DNA of 29,709 nt from an uncultured Blautia sp. (GTDB lineage: Bacteria > Bacillota > Clostridia > Lachnospirales > Lachnospiraceae): NCBI GenBank assembly GCA_900765525.1, contig CAAFRY010000294.1, positions 1-29,709 on the forward strand, given 5' to 3'. Below, one piece after another: positions 23,423 through 29,709 of this stretch (position 1 is its first letter; every line of letters starts with the position of its first letter). The notes under the pieces were generated by a model, which had not been told where the DNA came from, searched no databases, and was given only the letters and a program-made list of their open reading frames with translations. Position numbers and translations under genes: made by a program.

Positions 23423-24676
23423 TTATCTATTATTATTTTCCTTCATCTTTACCGCAGCTGCAATAGATACATCCGGTGTACTGTAAGGAATCAGGGTAGC
23501 CTGGAAGGCATGGTACAAATCAGATTTTCCCGGCCATACTGTTCCAATAAGCTGATTCCGGGAATCCAGCTGGTGGAACCAGGAACCTTTTACATGGTCT
23601 AAAACCTTTTCATCCAGATATTCCATAAATTCCCGGTAATTCTCTGCATATTTCTCTTTTCCTGTAACCCGGTAGAGAATGGCTGAAGTGTTGATGGCCT
23701 CTGCCAGAGTCCAGTGCATTCTATCGTGTACAACTGGTTTTCCTTCCCAATCCGTAGTATAGACAATACCGGGAGCTCCGTCTGCATTCCATGCGTCTTC
23801 AACGGCACGGTTAAAAAGATTCTCTGCCGCCTCAATATACTTGGCTGCGGCTGTTTGGTTCTCTTTATGTGCGGAAAGTGCCCACTGAACTATCAGTCTG
23901 GCCCACTCGATTCCATGGCCCGGGGTAGCTCCATAGGGCTTAAACTGGTCTGCAGGCTGGTCTTTGTTACAGTCTAAATCCGGCTCCCAATCTTTGGTAA
24001 AATGTTCAGGGATTCTCCAGGAATTACAGGAAGCCCACTGCACCACATGGTCTATGATGCGTCCCGCCCTTTCCCGGTATTTTTCCAGCCCTGCAGCATC
24101 TGCCACAGCTAAAAAGGCCTCTACCGTGTGCATATTCGCATTTACACCTCTATAGTCATCCAGCACGGTAAATTCCGTATTCCAGGTATCACAGGCCAGA
24201 CCTTCTTCCTCATTCCAGAAACGCTGTTCATAAATATCCAGAGCCTCTTTCAAAAGCTCTTCTGCCCCTTCTATTCCTGCCAGCATAGCAGAGGATGAAG
24301 CCAAAATCACAAAGGCATGGGCATAGCACTGTTTATTAGGAAGAGGTTCCTGTCCGGCTGTAAGTCCCGCATACCATCCACCGTTTTCTTTATCCTTCAG
24401 TTCTCCCTGCAGTCCTGCCAAGCCTTTACCGGCCAGCACCTTGCTGCCATCATGACCCAGAAAGCTTCCGATACTGTACACATGAGTCATACGGGAAGTA
24501 ATCCAAGTCTCTCTGTTTCTCTCTTTCCAGGGGCTGCCGTCATCCCCCAGATAATAAGCGCTTCCTCCGGGTGAAGGAAATTGATGCCCGAAGTTTAAAA
24601 GGTCCTCTCTCAGCTCCTCCATAAATTTCTTGTTTTCTTCCGTATCAATCTGATATTTTCTGGTGTTTTCTCCCAT
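23423..24676 (-). CDS. AGE-family aldose-ketose isomerase, YihS-like
   Basis: A protein of about 417 residues with the (alpha/alpha)6 barrel of the N-acylglucosamine 2-epimerase family. It follows YihS (sulfoquinovose isomerase; also acts on mannose/fructose) over long stretches: TWITSRMTHVYSIGSFLGH, YRGVNANMHTVEAFL, ATPGHGIEWARL, DGAPGIVYTTDWEGKPVV and KSDLYHAFQA. The two histidines thought to be catalytic (in TPGH and in DLYH) are kept. D-mannose isomerases share these motifs, so the substrate may be mannose/fructose or sulfoquinovose; no other sulfoquinovose genes are in the window. AGGAG five bases upstream sets the start at 24676, not the ATG at 24727. Probably controlled by the ROK regulator encoded upstream. 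Confidence 0.88.
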   Translation of the reverse strand: MGENTRKYQIDTEENKKFMEELREDLLNFGHQFPSPGGSAYYLGDDGSPWKERNRETWITSRMTHVYSIGSFLGHDGSKVLAGKGLAGLQGELKDKENGGWYAGLTAGQEPLPNKQCYAHAFVILASSSAMLAGIEGAEELLKEALDIYEQRFWNEEEGLACDTWNTEFTVLDDYRGVNANMHTVEAFLAVADAAGLEKYRERAGRIIDHVVQWASCNSWRIPEHFTKDWEPDLDCNKDQPADQFKPYGATPGHGIEWARLIVQWALSAHKENQTAAAKYIEAAENLFNRAVEDAWNADGAPGIVYTTDWEGKPVVHDRMHWTLAEAINTSAILYRVTGKEKYAENYREFMEYLDEKVLDHVKGSWFHQLDSRNQLIGTVWPGKSDLYHAFQATLIPYSTPDVSIAAAVKMKENNNR

Positions 24677-24699
24677 TTCTTCTACTCCTTTCCCTACCC

Positions 24700-24860
24700 T
24701 CTCCGGACAAGGGCATACATGCCTCAAACCATAATATTTGTGTCTTGCGGCCTTATCTCAATGGGTGTACCTCCAGTACACCTCAATCGTCTGCCTTGCA
24801 GAACACAAAAATATCTATGATTGAGGCCGCAGACCTCTTGTACACTGAAGGTACATTAAA
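24700..24860 (-). repeat. Leader repeat element, copy B (Y-shaped)
   Basis: On the minus strand GTGTACAAG opens and CCCTTGTCCGGAGAGGGTA closes the element. GCCTCAATCATAGATATTTTTGTGT pairs imperfectly with ACACAAATATTATGG..TTGAGGC. Two inner hairpins are TCTGC-AAG-GCAGA and GGTGTAC-TGGA-GGTACACC. The whole lies in the leader between the isomerase promoter and its start. Related to copy A at 19538-19606, which lacks the inner hairpins. Confidence 0.6.
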
Positions 24861-24878
24861 TCATCGCCATGCCATTTA

Positions 24879-24925
24879 GTAAATTTAATTTACCATTATC
24901 TTATCATAATTTTTTCCTTTGTCAA
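24879..24925 (-). promoter_or_regulatory. Promoter and palindromic operator of the isomerase gene
   Basis: Minus strand TTGACA (24920-24925), 19 bases, GATAAT (24895-24900). Right behind the -10 lies the palindrome GTAAATTTAATTTAC (24879-24893), covering the likely start of transcription. It is a good place for a repressor such as the ROK protein encoded next door. The spacer is longer than ideal. Confidence 0.5.
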
Positions 24926-24939
24926 CCCTCTATATCATT

Positions 24940-26106
24940 TTACTCCAGCAGTAATACATTTCCCTCAAAGACCTGGTTTACAGCGTTTACCGCTGCCCCC
25001 AAAAGCTGGGCCTTTTTCCCAAATGCGGCTTTTTTTATGGGAATCCTGCAGTCCACATGGACCATCCTTCTCTCGTTTACCAAGTCTTCCAGCTTTTTTA
25101 CATAGCTCTCTTCCCAGTCCATACAATCGTAGCCCAATACAATCAGCTGCGGATTCAAAATATTCACGGCACTGATAAGAGCCAGACTGATGTCTTCCAC
25201 CATCTGGTCCAGAATTTCTTCCACTGCATTGTTTTCCCTTAGCTGAAAGAACTCCCGGAATGTCAAATCCAGTCCAGTGGCTGCCTTTAATTTTTCTAAA
25301 ACCACATAGGTACTGGCGTACAGTTCCAGACAGCCCTTGTTTCGACAGGAACACAGAGGCCCCTTTCTGTCGATACTGATGTGGCCGATTTCCGGGGCAA
25401 ATCCCTTTTCATTGTGATATACCCGTCCGCTGCTGATAATTCCTGAGCCGATTCCATTGGAAATTCCTAAGAAAATAAAGTCCTGGTATCCCTGTCCCAC
25501 TCCATATAGTTTTTCCGCCAAGGCAGCGCTGTTATGCTCATGGTCCAGATAGATGGGATAGGGGTATCTTTTCTGCAAATCTTCCAAAATATGCAGGTTT
25601 TCAATTCCATAAAACCTGGGAGGATTCAGCAGGATTCCTTTTTTTATGTCAACCGGTCCAATAACAGCCACACCGATGCCCAATATATTTTTTTCATTTT
25701 CCAGAAGCTTGTCCAATACCCGATGGCAATTCTCCAAAAGGGCCTCTCCTGTGAGCGAGGAAAATCCTATTCTCTCTGTACCCAGAATCTCCAGATTCAT
25801 GCTGCAAAGCACCGCCTCAATCCTGTCCCGGAAAATCAAAAGGCCAGCCGCCTTGGGAGCATCTTTTCCGATTTTCAAAAGCATGGGGTTGCGCCCGCAG
25901 GTCTGGGTATCCTCCTTCGTATCCTCCACCACAATTCCTTTTTCCATAAACTCAGAAATAATATTGGACACAGTCATTTTGGTAAGGCCTGTGGCTCTGG
26001 ATAGTTCTATCCTGGATTTACAGGCTCCTGTGGCCAAAAGTTTAAGGAGCAGTCCCCGATTATACCGTTTTGAACTGATACTGTTTTTCCCTGACGCTTT
26101 TTCCAT
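24940..26106 (-). CDS. ROK-family sugar-responsive transcriptional repressor
   Basis: About 388 residues: an N-terminal winged helix (RYNRGLLLKLLATGACKSRIELSRATGLTKMTVSNIISEF, about residues 14-55) plus a ROK sugar-kinase-like domain with GISNGIGSGIISSGRVYHNEKGFAPEIGHISI and the zinc motif CSCRNKGCLE. NagC/XylR-type ROK repressors release DNA when a sugar binds. ATGs at 26241 and 26121 are possible, but GAGGTG seven bases before 26106 gives the best fit and the usual ROK length. It is followed on the same strand by the YihS-like isomerase, whose promoter holds a palindrome. Confidence 0.92.
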   Translation of the reverse strand: MEKASGKNSISSKRYNRGLLLKLLATGACKSRIELSRATGLTKMTVSNIISEFMEKGIVVEDTKEDTQTCGRNPMLLKIGKDAPKAAGLLIFRDRIEAVLCSMNLEILGTERIGFSSLTGEALLENCHRVLDKLLENEKNILGIGVAVIGPVDIKKGILLNPPRFYGIENLHILEDLQKRYPYPIYLDHEHNSAALAEKLYGVGQGYQDFIFLGISNGIGSGIISSGRVYHNEKGFAPEIGHISIDRKGPLCSCRNKGCLELYASTYVVLEKLKAATGLDLTFREFFQLRENNAVEEILDQMVEDISLALISAVNILNPQLIVLGYDCMDWEESYVKKLEDLVNERRMVHVDCRIPIKKAAFGKKAQLLGAAVNAVNQVFEGNVLLLE

Positions 26107-26149
26107 ATTTTCGCACCTCATACTTCTCTCTTCGTTTTGCCTGTTTTTT

Positions 26150-26178
26150 ATTATACTATGGCTTCCTCTGCTCTTCAA
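26150..26178 (-). promoter_or_regulatory. Promoter of the ROK gene
   Basis: Minus strand TTGAAG (26173-26178), 17 bases, TATAAT (26150-26155). Confidence 0.65.
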
Positions 26179-26248
26179 TTCCATTCTGGACGTCCCGGCA
26201 CTGTTAAACAGGTTCAGACAGGCTTTTTGCAGTCTGTCCACAGTCTCA

Positions 26249-26277
26249 TTGACTTACTATAGATATTTTGCTAGAAT
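26249..26277 (+). promoter_or_regulatory. Promoter of the exonuclease/MATE unit
   Basis: TTGACT (26249-26254), exactly 17 bases, TAGAAT (26272-26277), close to the start codon and just ahead of TTAGGAGGT (26281-26289). Confidence 0.7.
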
Positions 26278-26295
26278 GACTTAGGAGGTAAGACA

Positions 26296-27312
26296 ATGAA
26301 CTACATTGTTTTCGATTTAGAATGGAATCAATGCCCTTATGGAAAGGAAAAAGAGAATAAAAGGCTTCCTTTTGAAATTATCGAGATAGGCGCTGTGAAG
26401 CTGGATGAGAACAGAAACATCACAGACTCTTTCCAGCTGCTTATTAAGCCTGAGGTCTACCGGAAGCTGCATTTCAGAACCCGGAAAATCCTGGATATTG
26501 ACAGCCAGGATTTGGAGAAAGGGGCTTCTTTTCGGGAGGCAGTGAAAAAATTTATAAACTGGTGCGGTAAGGACGTCAAATTTTGTACTTGGGGCCCTGC
26601 AGATTTGGTGGAGCTGCAGAGAAACATGAGATTTTATCATTTGCTGGGTCTGCTGAAAGGTCCGATTTATTATTATGACATCCAGAAGCTGTTCGGCCTG
26701 TTCTTTGAGGGGGAAAAGAGTTTCCGCTCATTGGAAGATGCTATAGAATTTCTTCATATGAAAAAGGAAGGGCAATTTCACAGGGCTCTGAATGACGCAT
26801 ATTATACGGCTGAAATTTTCTCACAAATCCCCATTTCTGTGGTGACGGAAAATTACTCCATAGACTGTTACCAAAATCCAAAAAGCAGAAAAGACCAGAT
26901 TTATACGGTATTTCCCAATTATTCCAAATTTATTTCCCGTGAATTCCAGTCAAAAGAAGATGCCATGAAAGACAGGGACGTAACCTGTACCAAGTGCTTT
27001 TTCTGCGGCAGGACAGCCAAGAAAAAGATACGCTGGTTCTCTGTAAACACCAAGTCCCATCTCTGTCTGGCTTATTGCCCGGACCACGGCTATTTCAAGG
27101 GAAAGGCCCGGTTGAAAAAAACTGACGATGAAAAGTATTATGTAGTAAAAACCGTAAAGAGCATTGATGAAAAAGAAGCGGCAGACATTCGGGAGAAAAA
27201 GGACGCTCTCACCAAAAAGCGCCGCAAGAAACGACATCAGGAAAGTAAAGAACGAAAAAAGGAGGATAAAAAGTTATTTTATGGACGGACAGACAAAGCC
27301 AAAAGAAAATAA
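26296..27312 (+). CDS. DEDDh 3'-5' exonuclease with Cys-rich and Lys-rich tail
   Basis: A 338-residue protein. Residues 1-175 are an RNase T/DnaQ-type exonuclease domain with all five residues: D7 and E9 (FDLEWN), D103 (WGPADLVELQRN), H162 and D167 (HRALNDAYYTAE). It is nearest the KapD/ERI-1-like group, which acts on nucleic-acid 3' ends with two metal ions. Residues about 220-260 hold CTKCFFCGR...HLCLAYCPDHG, a likely zinc-binding knuckle. The last about 45 residues are very Lys/Arg-rich, suiting RNA or DNA binding. AGGAGG lies about eight bases before the start. The end overlaps the start of the following MATE gene. Substrate unknown. Confidence 0.9.
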   Translation: MNYIVFDLEWNQCPYGKEKENKRLPFEIIEIGAVKLDENRNITDSFQLLIKPEVYRKLHFRTRKILDIDSQDLEKGASFREAVKKFINWCGKDVKFCTWGPADLVELQRNMRFYHLLGLLKGPIYYYDIQKLFGLFFEGEKSFRSLEDAIEFLHMKKEGQFHRALNDAYYTAEIFSQIPISVVTENYSIDCYQNPKSRKDQIYTVFPNYSKFISREFQSKEDAMKDRDVTCTKCFFCGRTAKKKIRWFSVNTKSHLCLAYCPDHGYFKGKARLKKTDDEKYYVVKTVKSIDEKEAADIREKKDALTKKRRKKRHQESKERKKEDKKLFYGRTDKAKRK

Positions 27313-28648
27313 AATGGGAACCATGCCGGTAAACAAACTGCTGATTTCCATGTCAGTTCCCATGATGATTTCCATGCTGGTCCAGGCCTTATACAATGTG
27401 GTGGACAGTATGTTTGTAGCCCAGCTAAATGAAAACGCCCTTACTGCAGTATCCCTGGTATTCCCTGTGCAGAATCTGATGATTTCCGTAGGCGTGGGAA
27501 CCGGAGTTGGTATCAACGCCCTGCTTTCCCGCAGCCTGGGCGAAAAGGAATTTGAACGGGCCAATAAAACTGCCAGCCACGGCATCGTACTGGCTTTACT
27601 CAGCTATCTGGTATTTGCAGTTATCGGATTAGCAGGTGCAGAATTATTTATGAAGGTACAAACCCAGGACCCGCAGATTATTGCTTACGGTACTTCTTAT
27701 CTGCGCATTTGCTGTGGTCTTTCCTTCGGTGTATTCCTTCAGATTACCTTCGAAAGATTGCTGCAGTCCACAGGGAAAACCGTGTACACAATGATTACCC
27801 AGATGCTGGGTGCGGTTATCAACATTATCTTGGACCCCATTATGATTTTCGGTCTTTTTGGTTTTCCCAAAATGGAAGTGGCCGGTGCGGCTGTGGCTAC
27901 TGTAGCGGGACAGATTATTGCCAGCATTGTAGGCTTCTTCATCAATCAGAAAAAGAATACGGAAATTTCTGTATCCTTCCGCAGCTTTAAGTTTTCAGGA
28001 GAAATTGTCCGCAGTATTTATGCGGTAGGCGTTCCCTCTATTGTCATGTCCTCCATCGGTTCTGTCATGACCTTTGGTATGAACAAGATTTTAATCGCCT
28101 TCTCCTCCACTGCAACGGCCGTATTCGGCGTATACTTTAAGCTGCAAAGCTTTATCTTCATGCCTGTGTTCGGTCTGAATAACGGCATGGTACCTATTGT
28201 AGCCTATAATTACGGAGCCAAAAACAAAAAGAGGATTAAGCGCACGGTTACTTTAAGCGGTATCTACGCTACAGGAATCATGCTTATCGGTCTGGCTATT
28301 TTCCAGCTTGCCCCTCAGCTGCTTTTGAGTATTTTCAATGCCTCCGAAAACATGCAGCACATAGGAACCATGGCTTTAAGGATTATCAGCCTCAGCTTTG
28401 TCTTCGCAGGATTTAACATTGTATCCTCCTCTTTGTTCCAGGCCTTGGCCCACGGCATGCTGAGCCTTTGGGTTTCTCTGGTAAGACAGCTGTGCGTACT
28501 GCTGCCTGCAGGCTACATCTTCTCCAAAATCGGCGGATTGGACGCTGTATGGTGGGCATTCCCCTTTGCGGAGATATTTTCTTTAATCATGTGTATCTTC
28601 TTCCGGAGATATGTATACAAAAAACAGGTAGACCCACTGAGTGATTAA
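27281..28648 (+). CDS. Second MATE family efflux transporter
   Basis: About 456 residues, twelve helices. MSVPMMISMLVQALYNVVDSMFVAQLNENALTAVSLVFPVQNLMI at the N-terminus is the MATE repeat 1 signature; the second half begins near VPSIVMSSIGSVMTFGMNKILIAF. It differs clearly from the MATE protein at 19676-21055. Longer in-frame starts (27164) would add a basic stretch that is only a shadow of the exonuclease tail. The ATG at 27281 overlaps the exonuclease gene by 32 bases; GGAGG is 15 bases upstream, further than usual, so translation may depend on coupling. Substrate unknown. Confidence 0.93.
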   Translation: MDGQTKPKENKMGTMPVNKLLISMSVPMMISMLVQALYNVVDSMFVAQLNENALTAVSLVFPVQNLMISVGVGTGVGINALLSRSLGEKEFERANKTASHGIVLALLSYLVFAVIGLAGAELFMKVQTQDPQIIAYGTSYLRICCGLSFGVFLQITFERLLQSTGKTVYTMITQMLGAVINIILDPIMIFGLFGFPKMEVAGAAVATVAGQIIASIVGFFINQKKNTEISVSFRSFKFSGEIVRSIYAVGVPSIVMSSIGSVMTFGMNKILIAFSSTATAVFGVYFKLQSFIFMPVFGLNNGMVPIVAYNYGAKNKKRIKRTVTLSGIYATGIMLIGLAIFQLAPQLLLSIFNASENMQHIGTMALRIISLSFVFAGFNIVSSSLFQALAHGMLSLWVSLVRQLCVLLPAGYIFSKIGGLDAVWWAFPFAEIFSLIMCIFFRRYVYKKQVDPLSD

Positions 28649-28656
28649 GAATAACC

Positions 28657-28717
28657 AAAAACGGAGCTGTCACATTAAATATTCTCAAATTTCGTTTAAT
28701 GTGACAGCTCCGTTTTT
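28657..28717. terminator. Bidirectional terminator with perfect 23-bp stem
   Basis: Arms 28657-28679 and 28695-28717 are exact complements (AAAAACGGAGCTGTCACAT...). The loop is 15 bases, and A/T runs at the ends give a U-tract on either strand. It ends both the MATE gene and the convergent regulator gene. Confidence 0.95.
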
Positions 28718-28723
28718 CTTCGT

Positions 28724-29428
28724 TTATTTATCTGTATTAGCGTTGCGGATATGCATATACACTGTATTTTTGGAAATTCCCAACAGCCCGGCCACCTTGA
28801 TTACAGCGTCCTTGATGTTAAAGATTCCTTTGGCATACAGCTCTTCCACAATTCTTTTATTCTTATTCTGAGAAGAAATAGAGGAATCGTTGAGTATCCT
28901 CTGTTTTGTTTCCCCTAAAACGTTTTCTATCAGCTCATCTGTATTTTCCGCAAAATTCTCCCGGATTTCTCCCGTCTCCGGCTGCAGAGAGGACTGGGGC
29001 ACCTGAAATTTACTGATAAGCTGGGAAATTGATATGTTGGTATAAAAATTGATGCAAATCAGTCCGATGATTCTCTGGTTCTCTCCCATAATGGGAATCG
29101 TAGAGGAGCGAAGAGGCACACCTGTTTTTGAACGGTTCATGTAACAGACGCTGGAATGGTTCTTGTCATGCTCCAGCCTGGCCAGCATGGACAGGGCAAA
29201 ATCCGTAATAGGCGCTCCGTTAGCCCTCCCGGAATAATGGCCGTTCACATTAGCAATCACCGAATGCTGCAGATTCTCCAGACTGTGAAGGATAATTTCA
29301 TAGCCTTCTCCAAGATATTCCCCCAGATTGGGAATCATTGTCCTGTAGGACTCCAAAATCTTTCTGTCTGTATCTGACAGGGCTAAATAGGGTTTTTCCT
29401 TTGTCCCGTTGTCTTTTGTCATAGTCAT
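28724..29428 (-). CDS. YheO/DauR-like PAS-HTH transcriptional regulator
   Basis: About 235 residues. An N-terminal YheO-type PAS domain (about residues 20-130: LGEYLGEGYEIILHSLEN, CYMNRSKTGVPLRSSTIPIMGENQRIIGLICINFY) is followed by a C-terminal helix-turn-helix (KNKRIVEELYAKGIFNIKDAVIKVAGLLGISKNTVYMHIRN). P. aeruginosa DauR of this family represses D-arginine catabolism; other members have varied targets. Starts at 29428, 29422 and 29467 are possible; AAAGGA four bases before 29428 makes it the best guess. It stands divergent from the gene at the right edge, whose promoter has a palindrome it might bind. Confidence 0.87.
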   Translation of the reverse strand: MTMTKDNGTKEKPYLALSDTDRKILESYRTMIPNLGEYLGEGYEIILHSLENLQHSVIANVNGHYSGRANGAPITDFALSMLARLEHDKNHSSVCYMNRSKTGVPLRSSTIPIMGENQRIIGLICINFYTNISISQLISKFQVPQSSLQPETGEIRENFAENTDELIENVLGETKQRILNDSSISSQNKNKRIVEELYAKGIFNIKDAVIKVAGLLGISKNTVYMHIRNANTDK

Positions 29429-29523
29429 CCATTCCTTTCCCCCCTCTGTGAAACTGCAGGTCTTCACAGAAGAATTCTCTCTCCGGCTGCAGTAAAGGCA
29501 GCACAGAAAAAATATATAGAAGT

Positions 29524-29552
29524 ATTATATTCTCAATTTGCTGTTTGTGCAA
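29524..29552 (-). promoter_or_regulatory. Promoter of the DauR-like gene
   Basis: Minus strand TTGCAC (29547-29552), 17 bases, TATAAT (29524-29529), about 90 bases before the start codon. Confidence 0.7.
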
Positions 29553-29604
29553 GTTGAATAAGATTTTTTTTATTATTTCAGTAATTATAGCAAACAAAAT
29601 TTTA

Positions 29605-29633
29605 TTTACTAAAATATATTTTAGTGATATAGT
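29605..29633 (+). promoter_or_regulatory. Promoter with palindromic operator for the right-edge gene
   Basis: TTTACT (29605-29610), 17 bases, TATAGT (29628-29633). The perfect palindrome ACTAAAATATATTTTAGT (29608-29625) overlaps the -35 and fills most of the spacer, a classic repressor position. Confidence 0.65.
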
Positions 29634-29645
29634 ATTAGTACAGCC

Positions 29646-29684
29646 AAGGGTGGTATTGACGTAACTTTCAATACCACCCTTTTG
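29646..29684 (+). terminator. Leader terminator/attenuator before the right-edge gene
   Basis: AAGGGTGGTATTG (29646-29658) and CAATACCACCCTT (29669-29681) form a perfect 13-bp stem followed by TTTGTGCATTTT. It sits between the promoter at 29605-29633 and the probable start codon at 29706, so it should stop most transcripts unless relieved. Confidence 0.75.
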
Positions 29685-29705
29685 TGCATTTTAGAGGAAA
29701 GAAGG

Positions 29706-29709
29706 ATGG
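29706..29709 (+). CDS. Probable start of a gene leaving the window
   Basis: ATG at 29706 is preceded by AGAGGAAAGAAGG, a good ribosome site. Only four bases are inside the window, so the product is unknown. Confidence 0.45.

Noticed and set aside
27164..27280. N-terminal extension of the second MATE protein
   Set aside because: It is the +1/+2 frame shadow of the Lys-rich exonuclease tail; MATE proteins do not need it and no ribosome site precedes 27164.
1..29709. CRISPR array, tRNA/rRNA genes, transposase or prophage
   Set aside because: No regularly spaced repeats, cloverleaf-like sequence, rRNA segment or mobile-element protein was seen on either strand.

Overview
The window looks like a chromosomal segment of a gut Clostridia, most likely Lachnospiraceae (Blautia/Ruminococcus-like). 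The signs are moderate GC, strong AGGAGG ribosome binding sites, Firmicutes-type RNA regulation (T-box, glycine and manganese riboswitches), a YesM/YesN two-component pair, a ROK regulator and several glycan enzymes. No rRNA, tRNA, CRISPR array, phage or transposase gene is visible. The order reads as ordinary chromosome with small extragenic repeats.

Left part (1-8250): an ABC sugar-uptake operon on the minus strand (lipoprotein, two permeases, GH4 enzyme of the LplD/alpha-galacturonidase type) faces a divergent plus-strand sensor kinase and AraC-type response regulator that probably switch it on. No ATPase subunit is encoded, so a shared MsmK-type ATPase is presumably used. A strong hairpin straddles the lipoprotein stop codon.

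Middle part (8250-17800), all minus strand: a P-type Ca2+/Mn2+ ATPase, an AI-2E-family membrane protein and a TatD nuclease form an operon behind a consensus promoter and a yybP-ykoY manganese riboswitch with a terminator platform. Upstream lie a multi-armed repeat, metG with a T-box leader, a degenerate HPr-like protein, and an AgcS-type Na+/amino-acid symporter behind a tandem glycine riboswitch. Three metabolite- or tRNA-sensing leaders thus sit within 5 kb.

Right part (17800-29709): a two-gene minus-strand unit encodes a DapF-fold racemase that resembles the staphylopine histidine racemase CntK, and a papain/C39-like protein. A MATE exporter plus GH20 hexosaminidase unit diverges from it. 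Next come a small XRE regulator, a YihS-like sugar isomerase with a ROK regulator upstream of it, a DEDDh exonuclease overlapping a second MATE gene, and a DauR/YheO-like regulator. The window ends at the start of a divergent gene whose leader holds a palindromic operator and a terminator hairpin.

Most noteworthy: (1) the CntK-like racemase and cysteine-peptidase-like pair without staphylopine partners; (2) the manganese riboswitch, which has a second complementary pair beside the Shine-Dalgarno, ahead of an ATPase/AI-2E/TatD operon; (3) a related, structured element in the leaders of two unrelated genes (MATE and YihS-like isomerase), in the same orientation relative to each gene; (4) a palindrome plus attenuator in front of the gene entering at the right edge. 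Riboswitch and family calls rest on motifs read by eye, without database searches.
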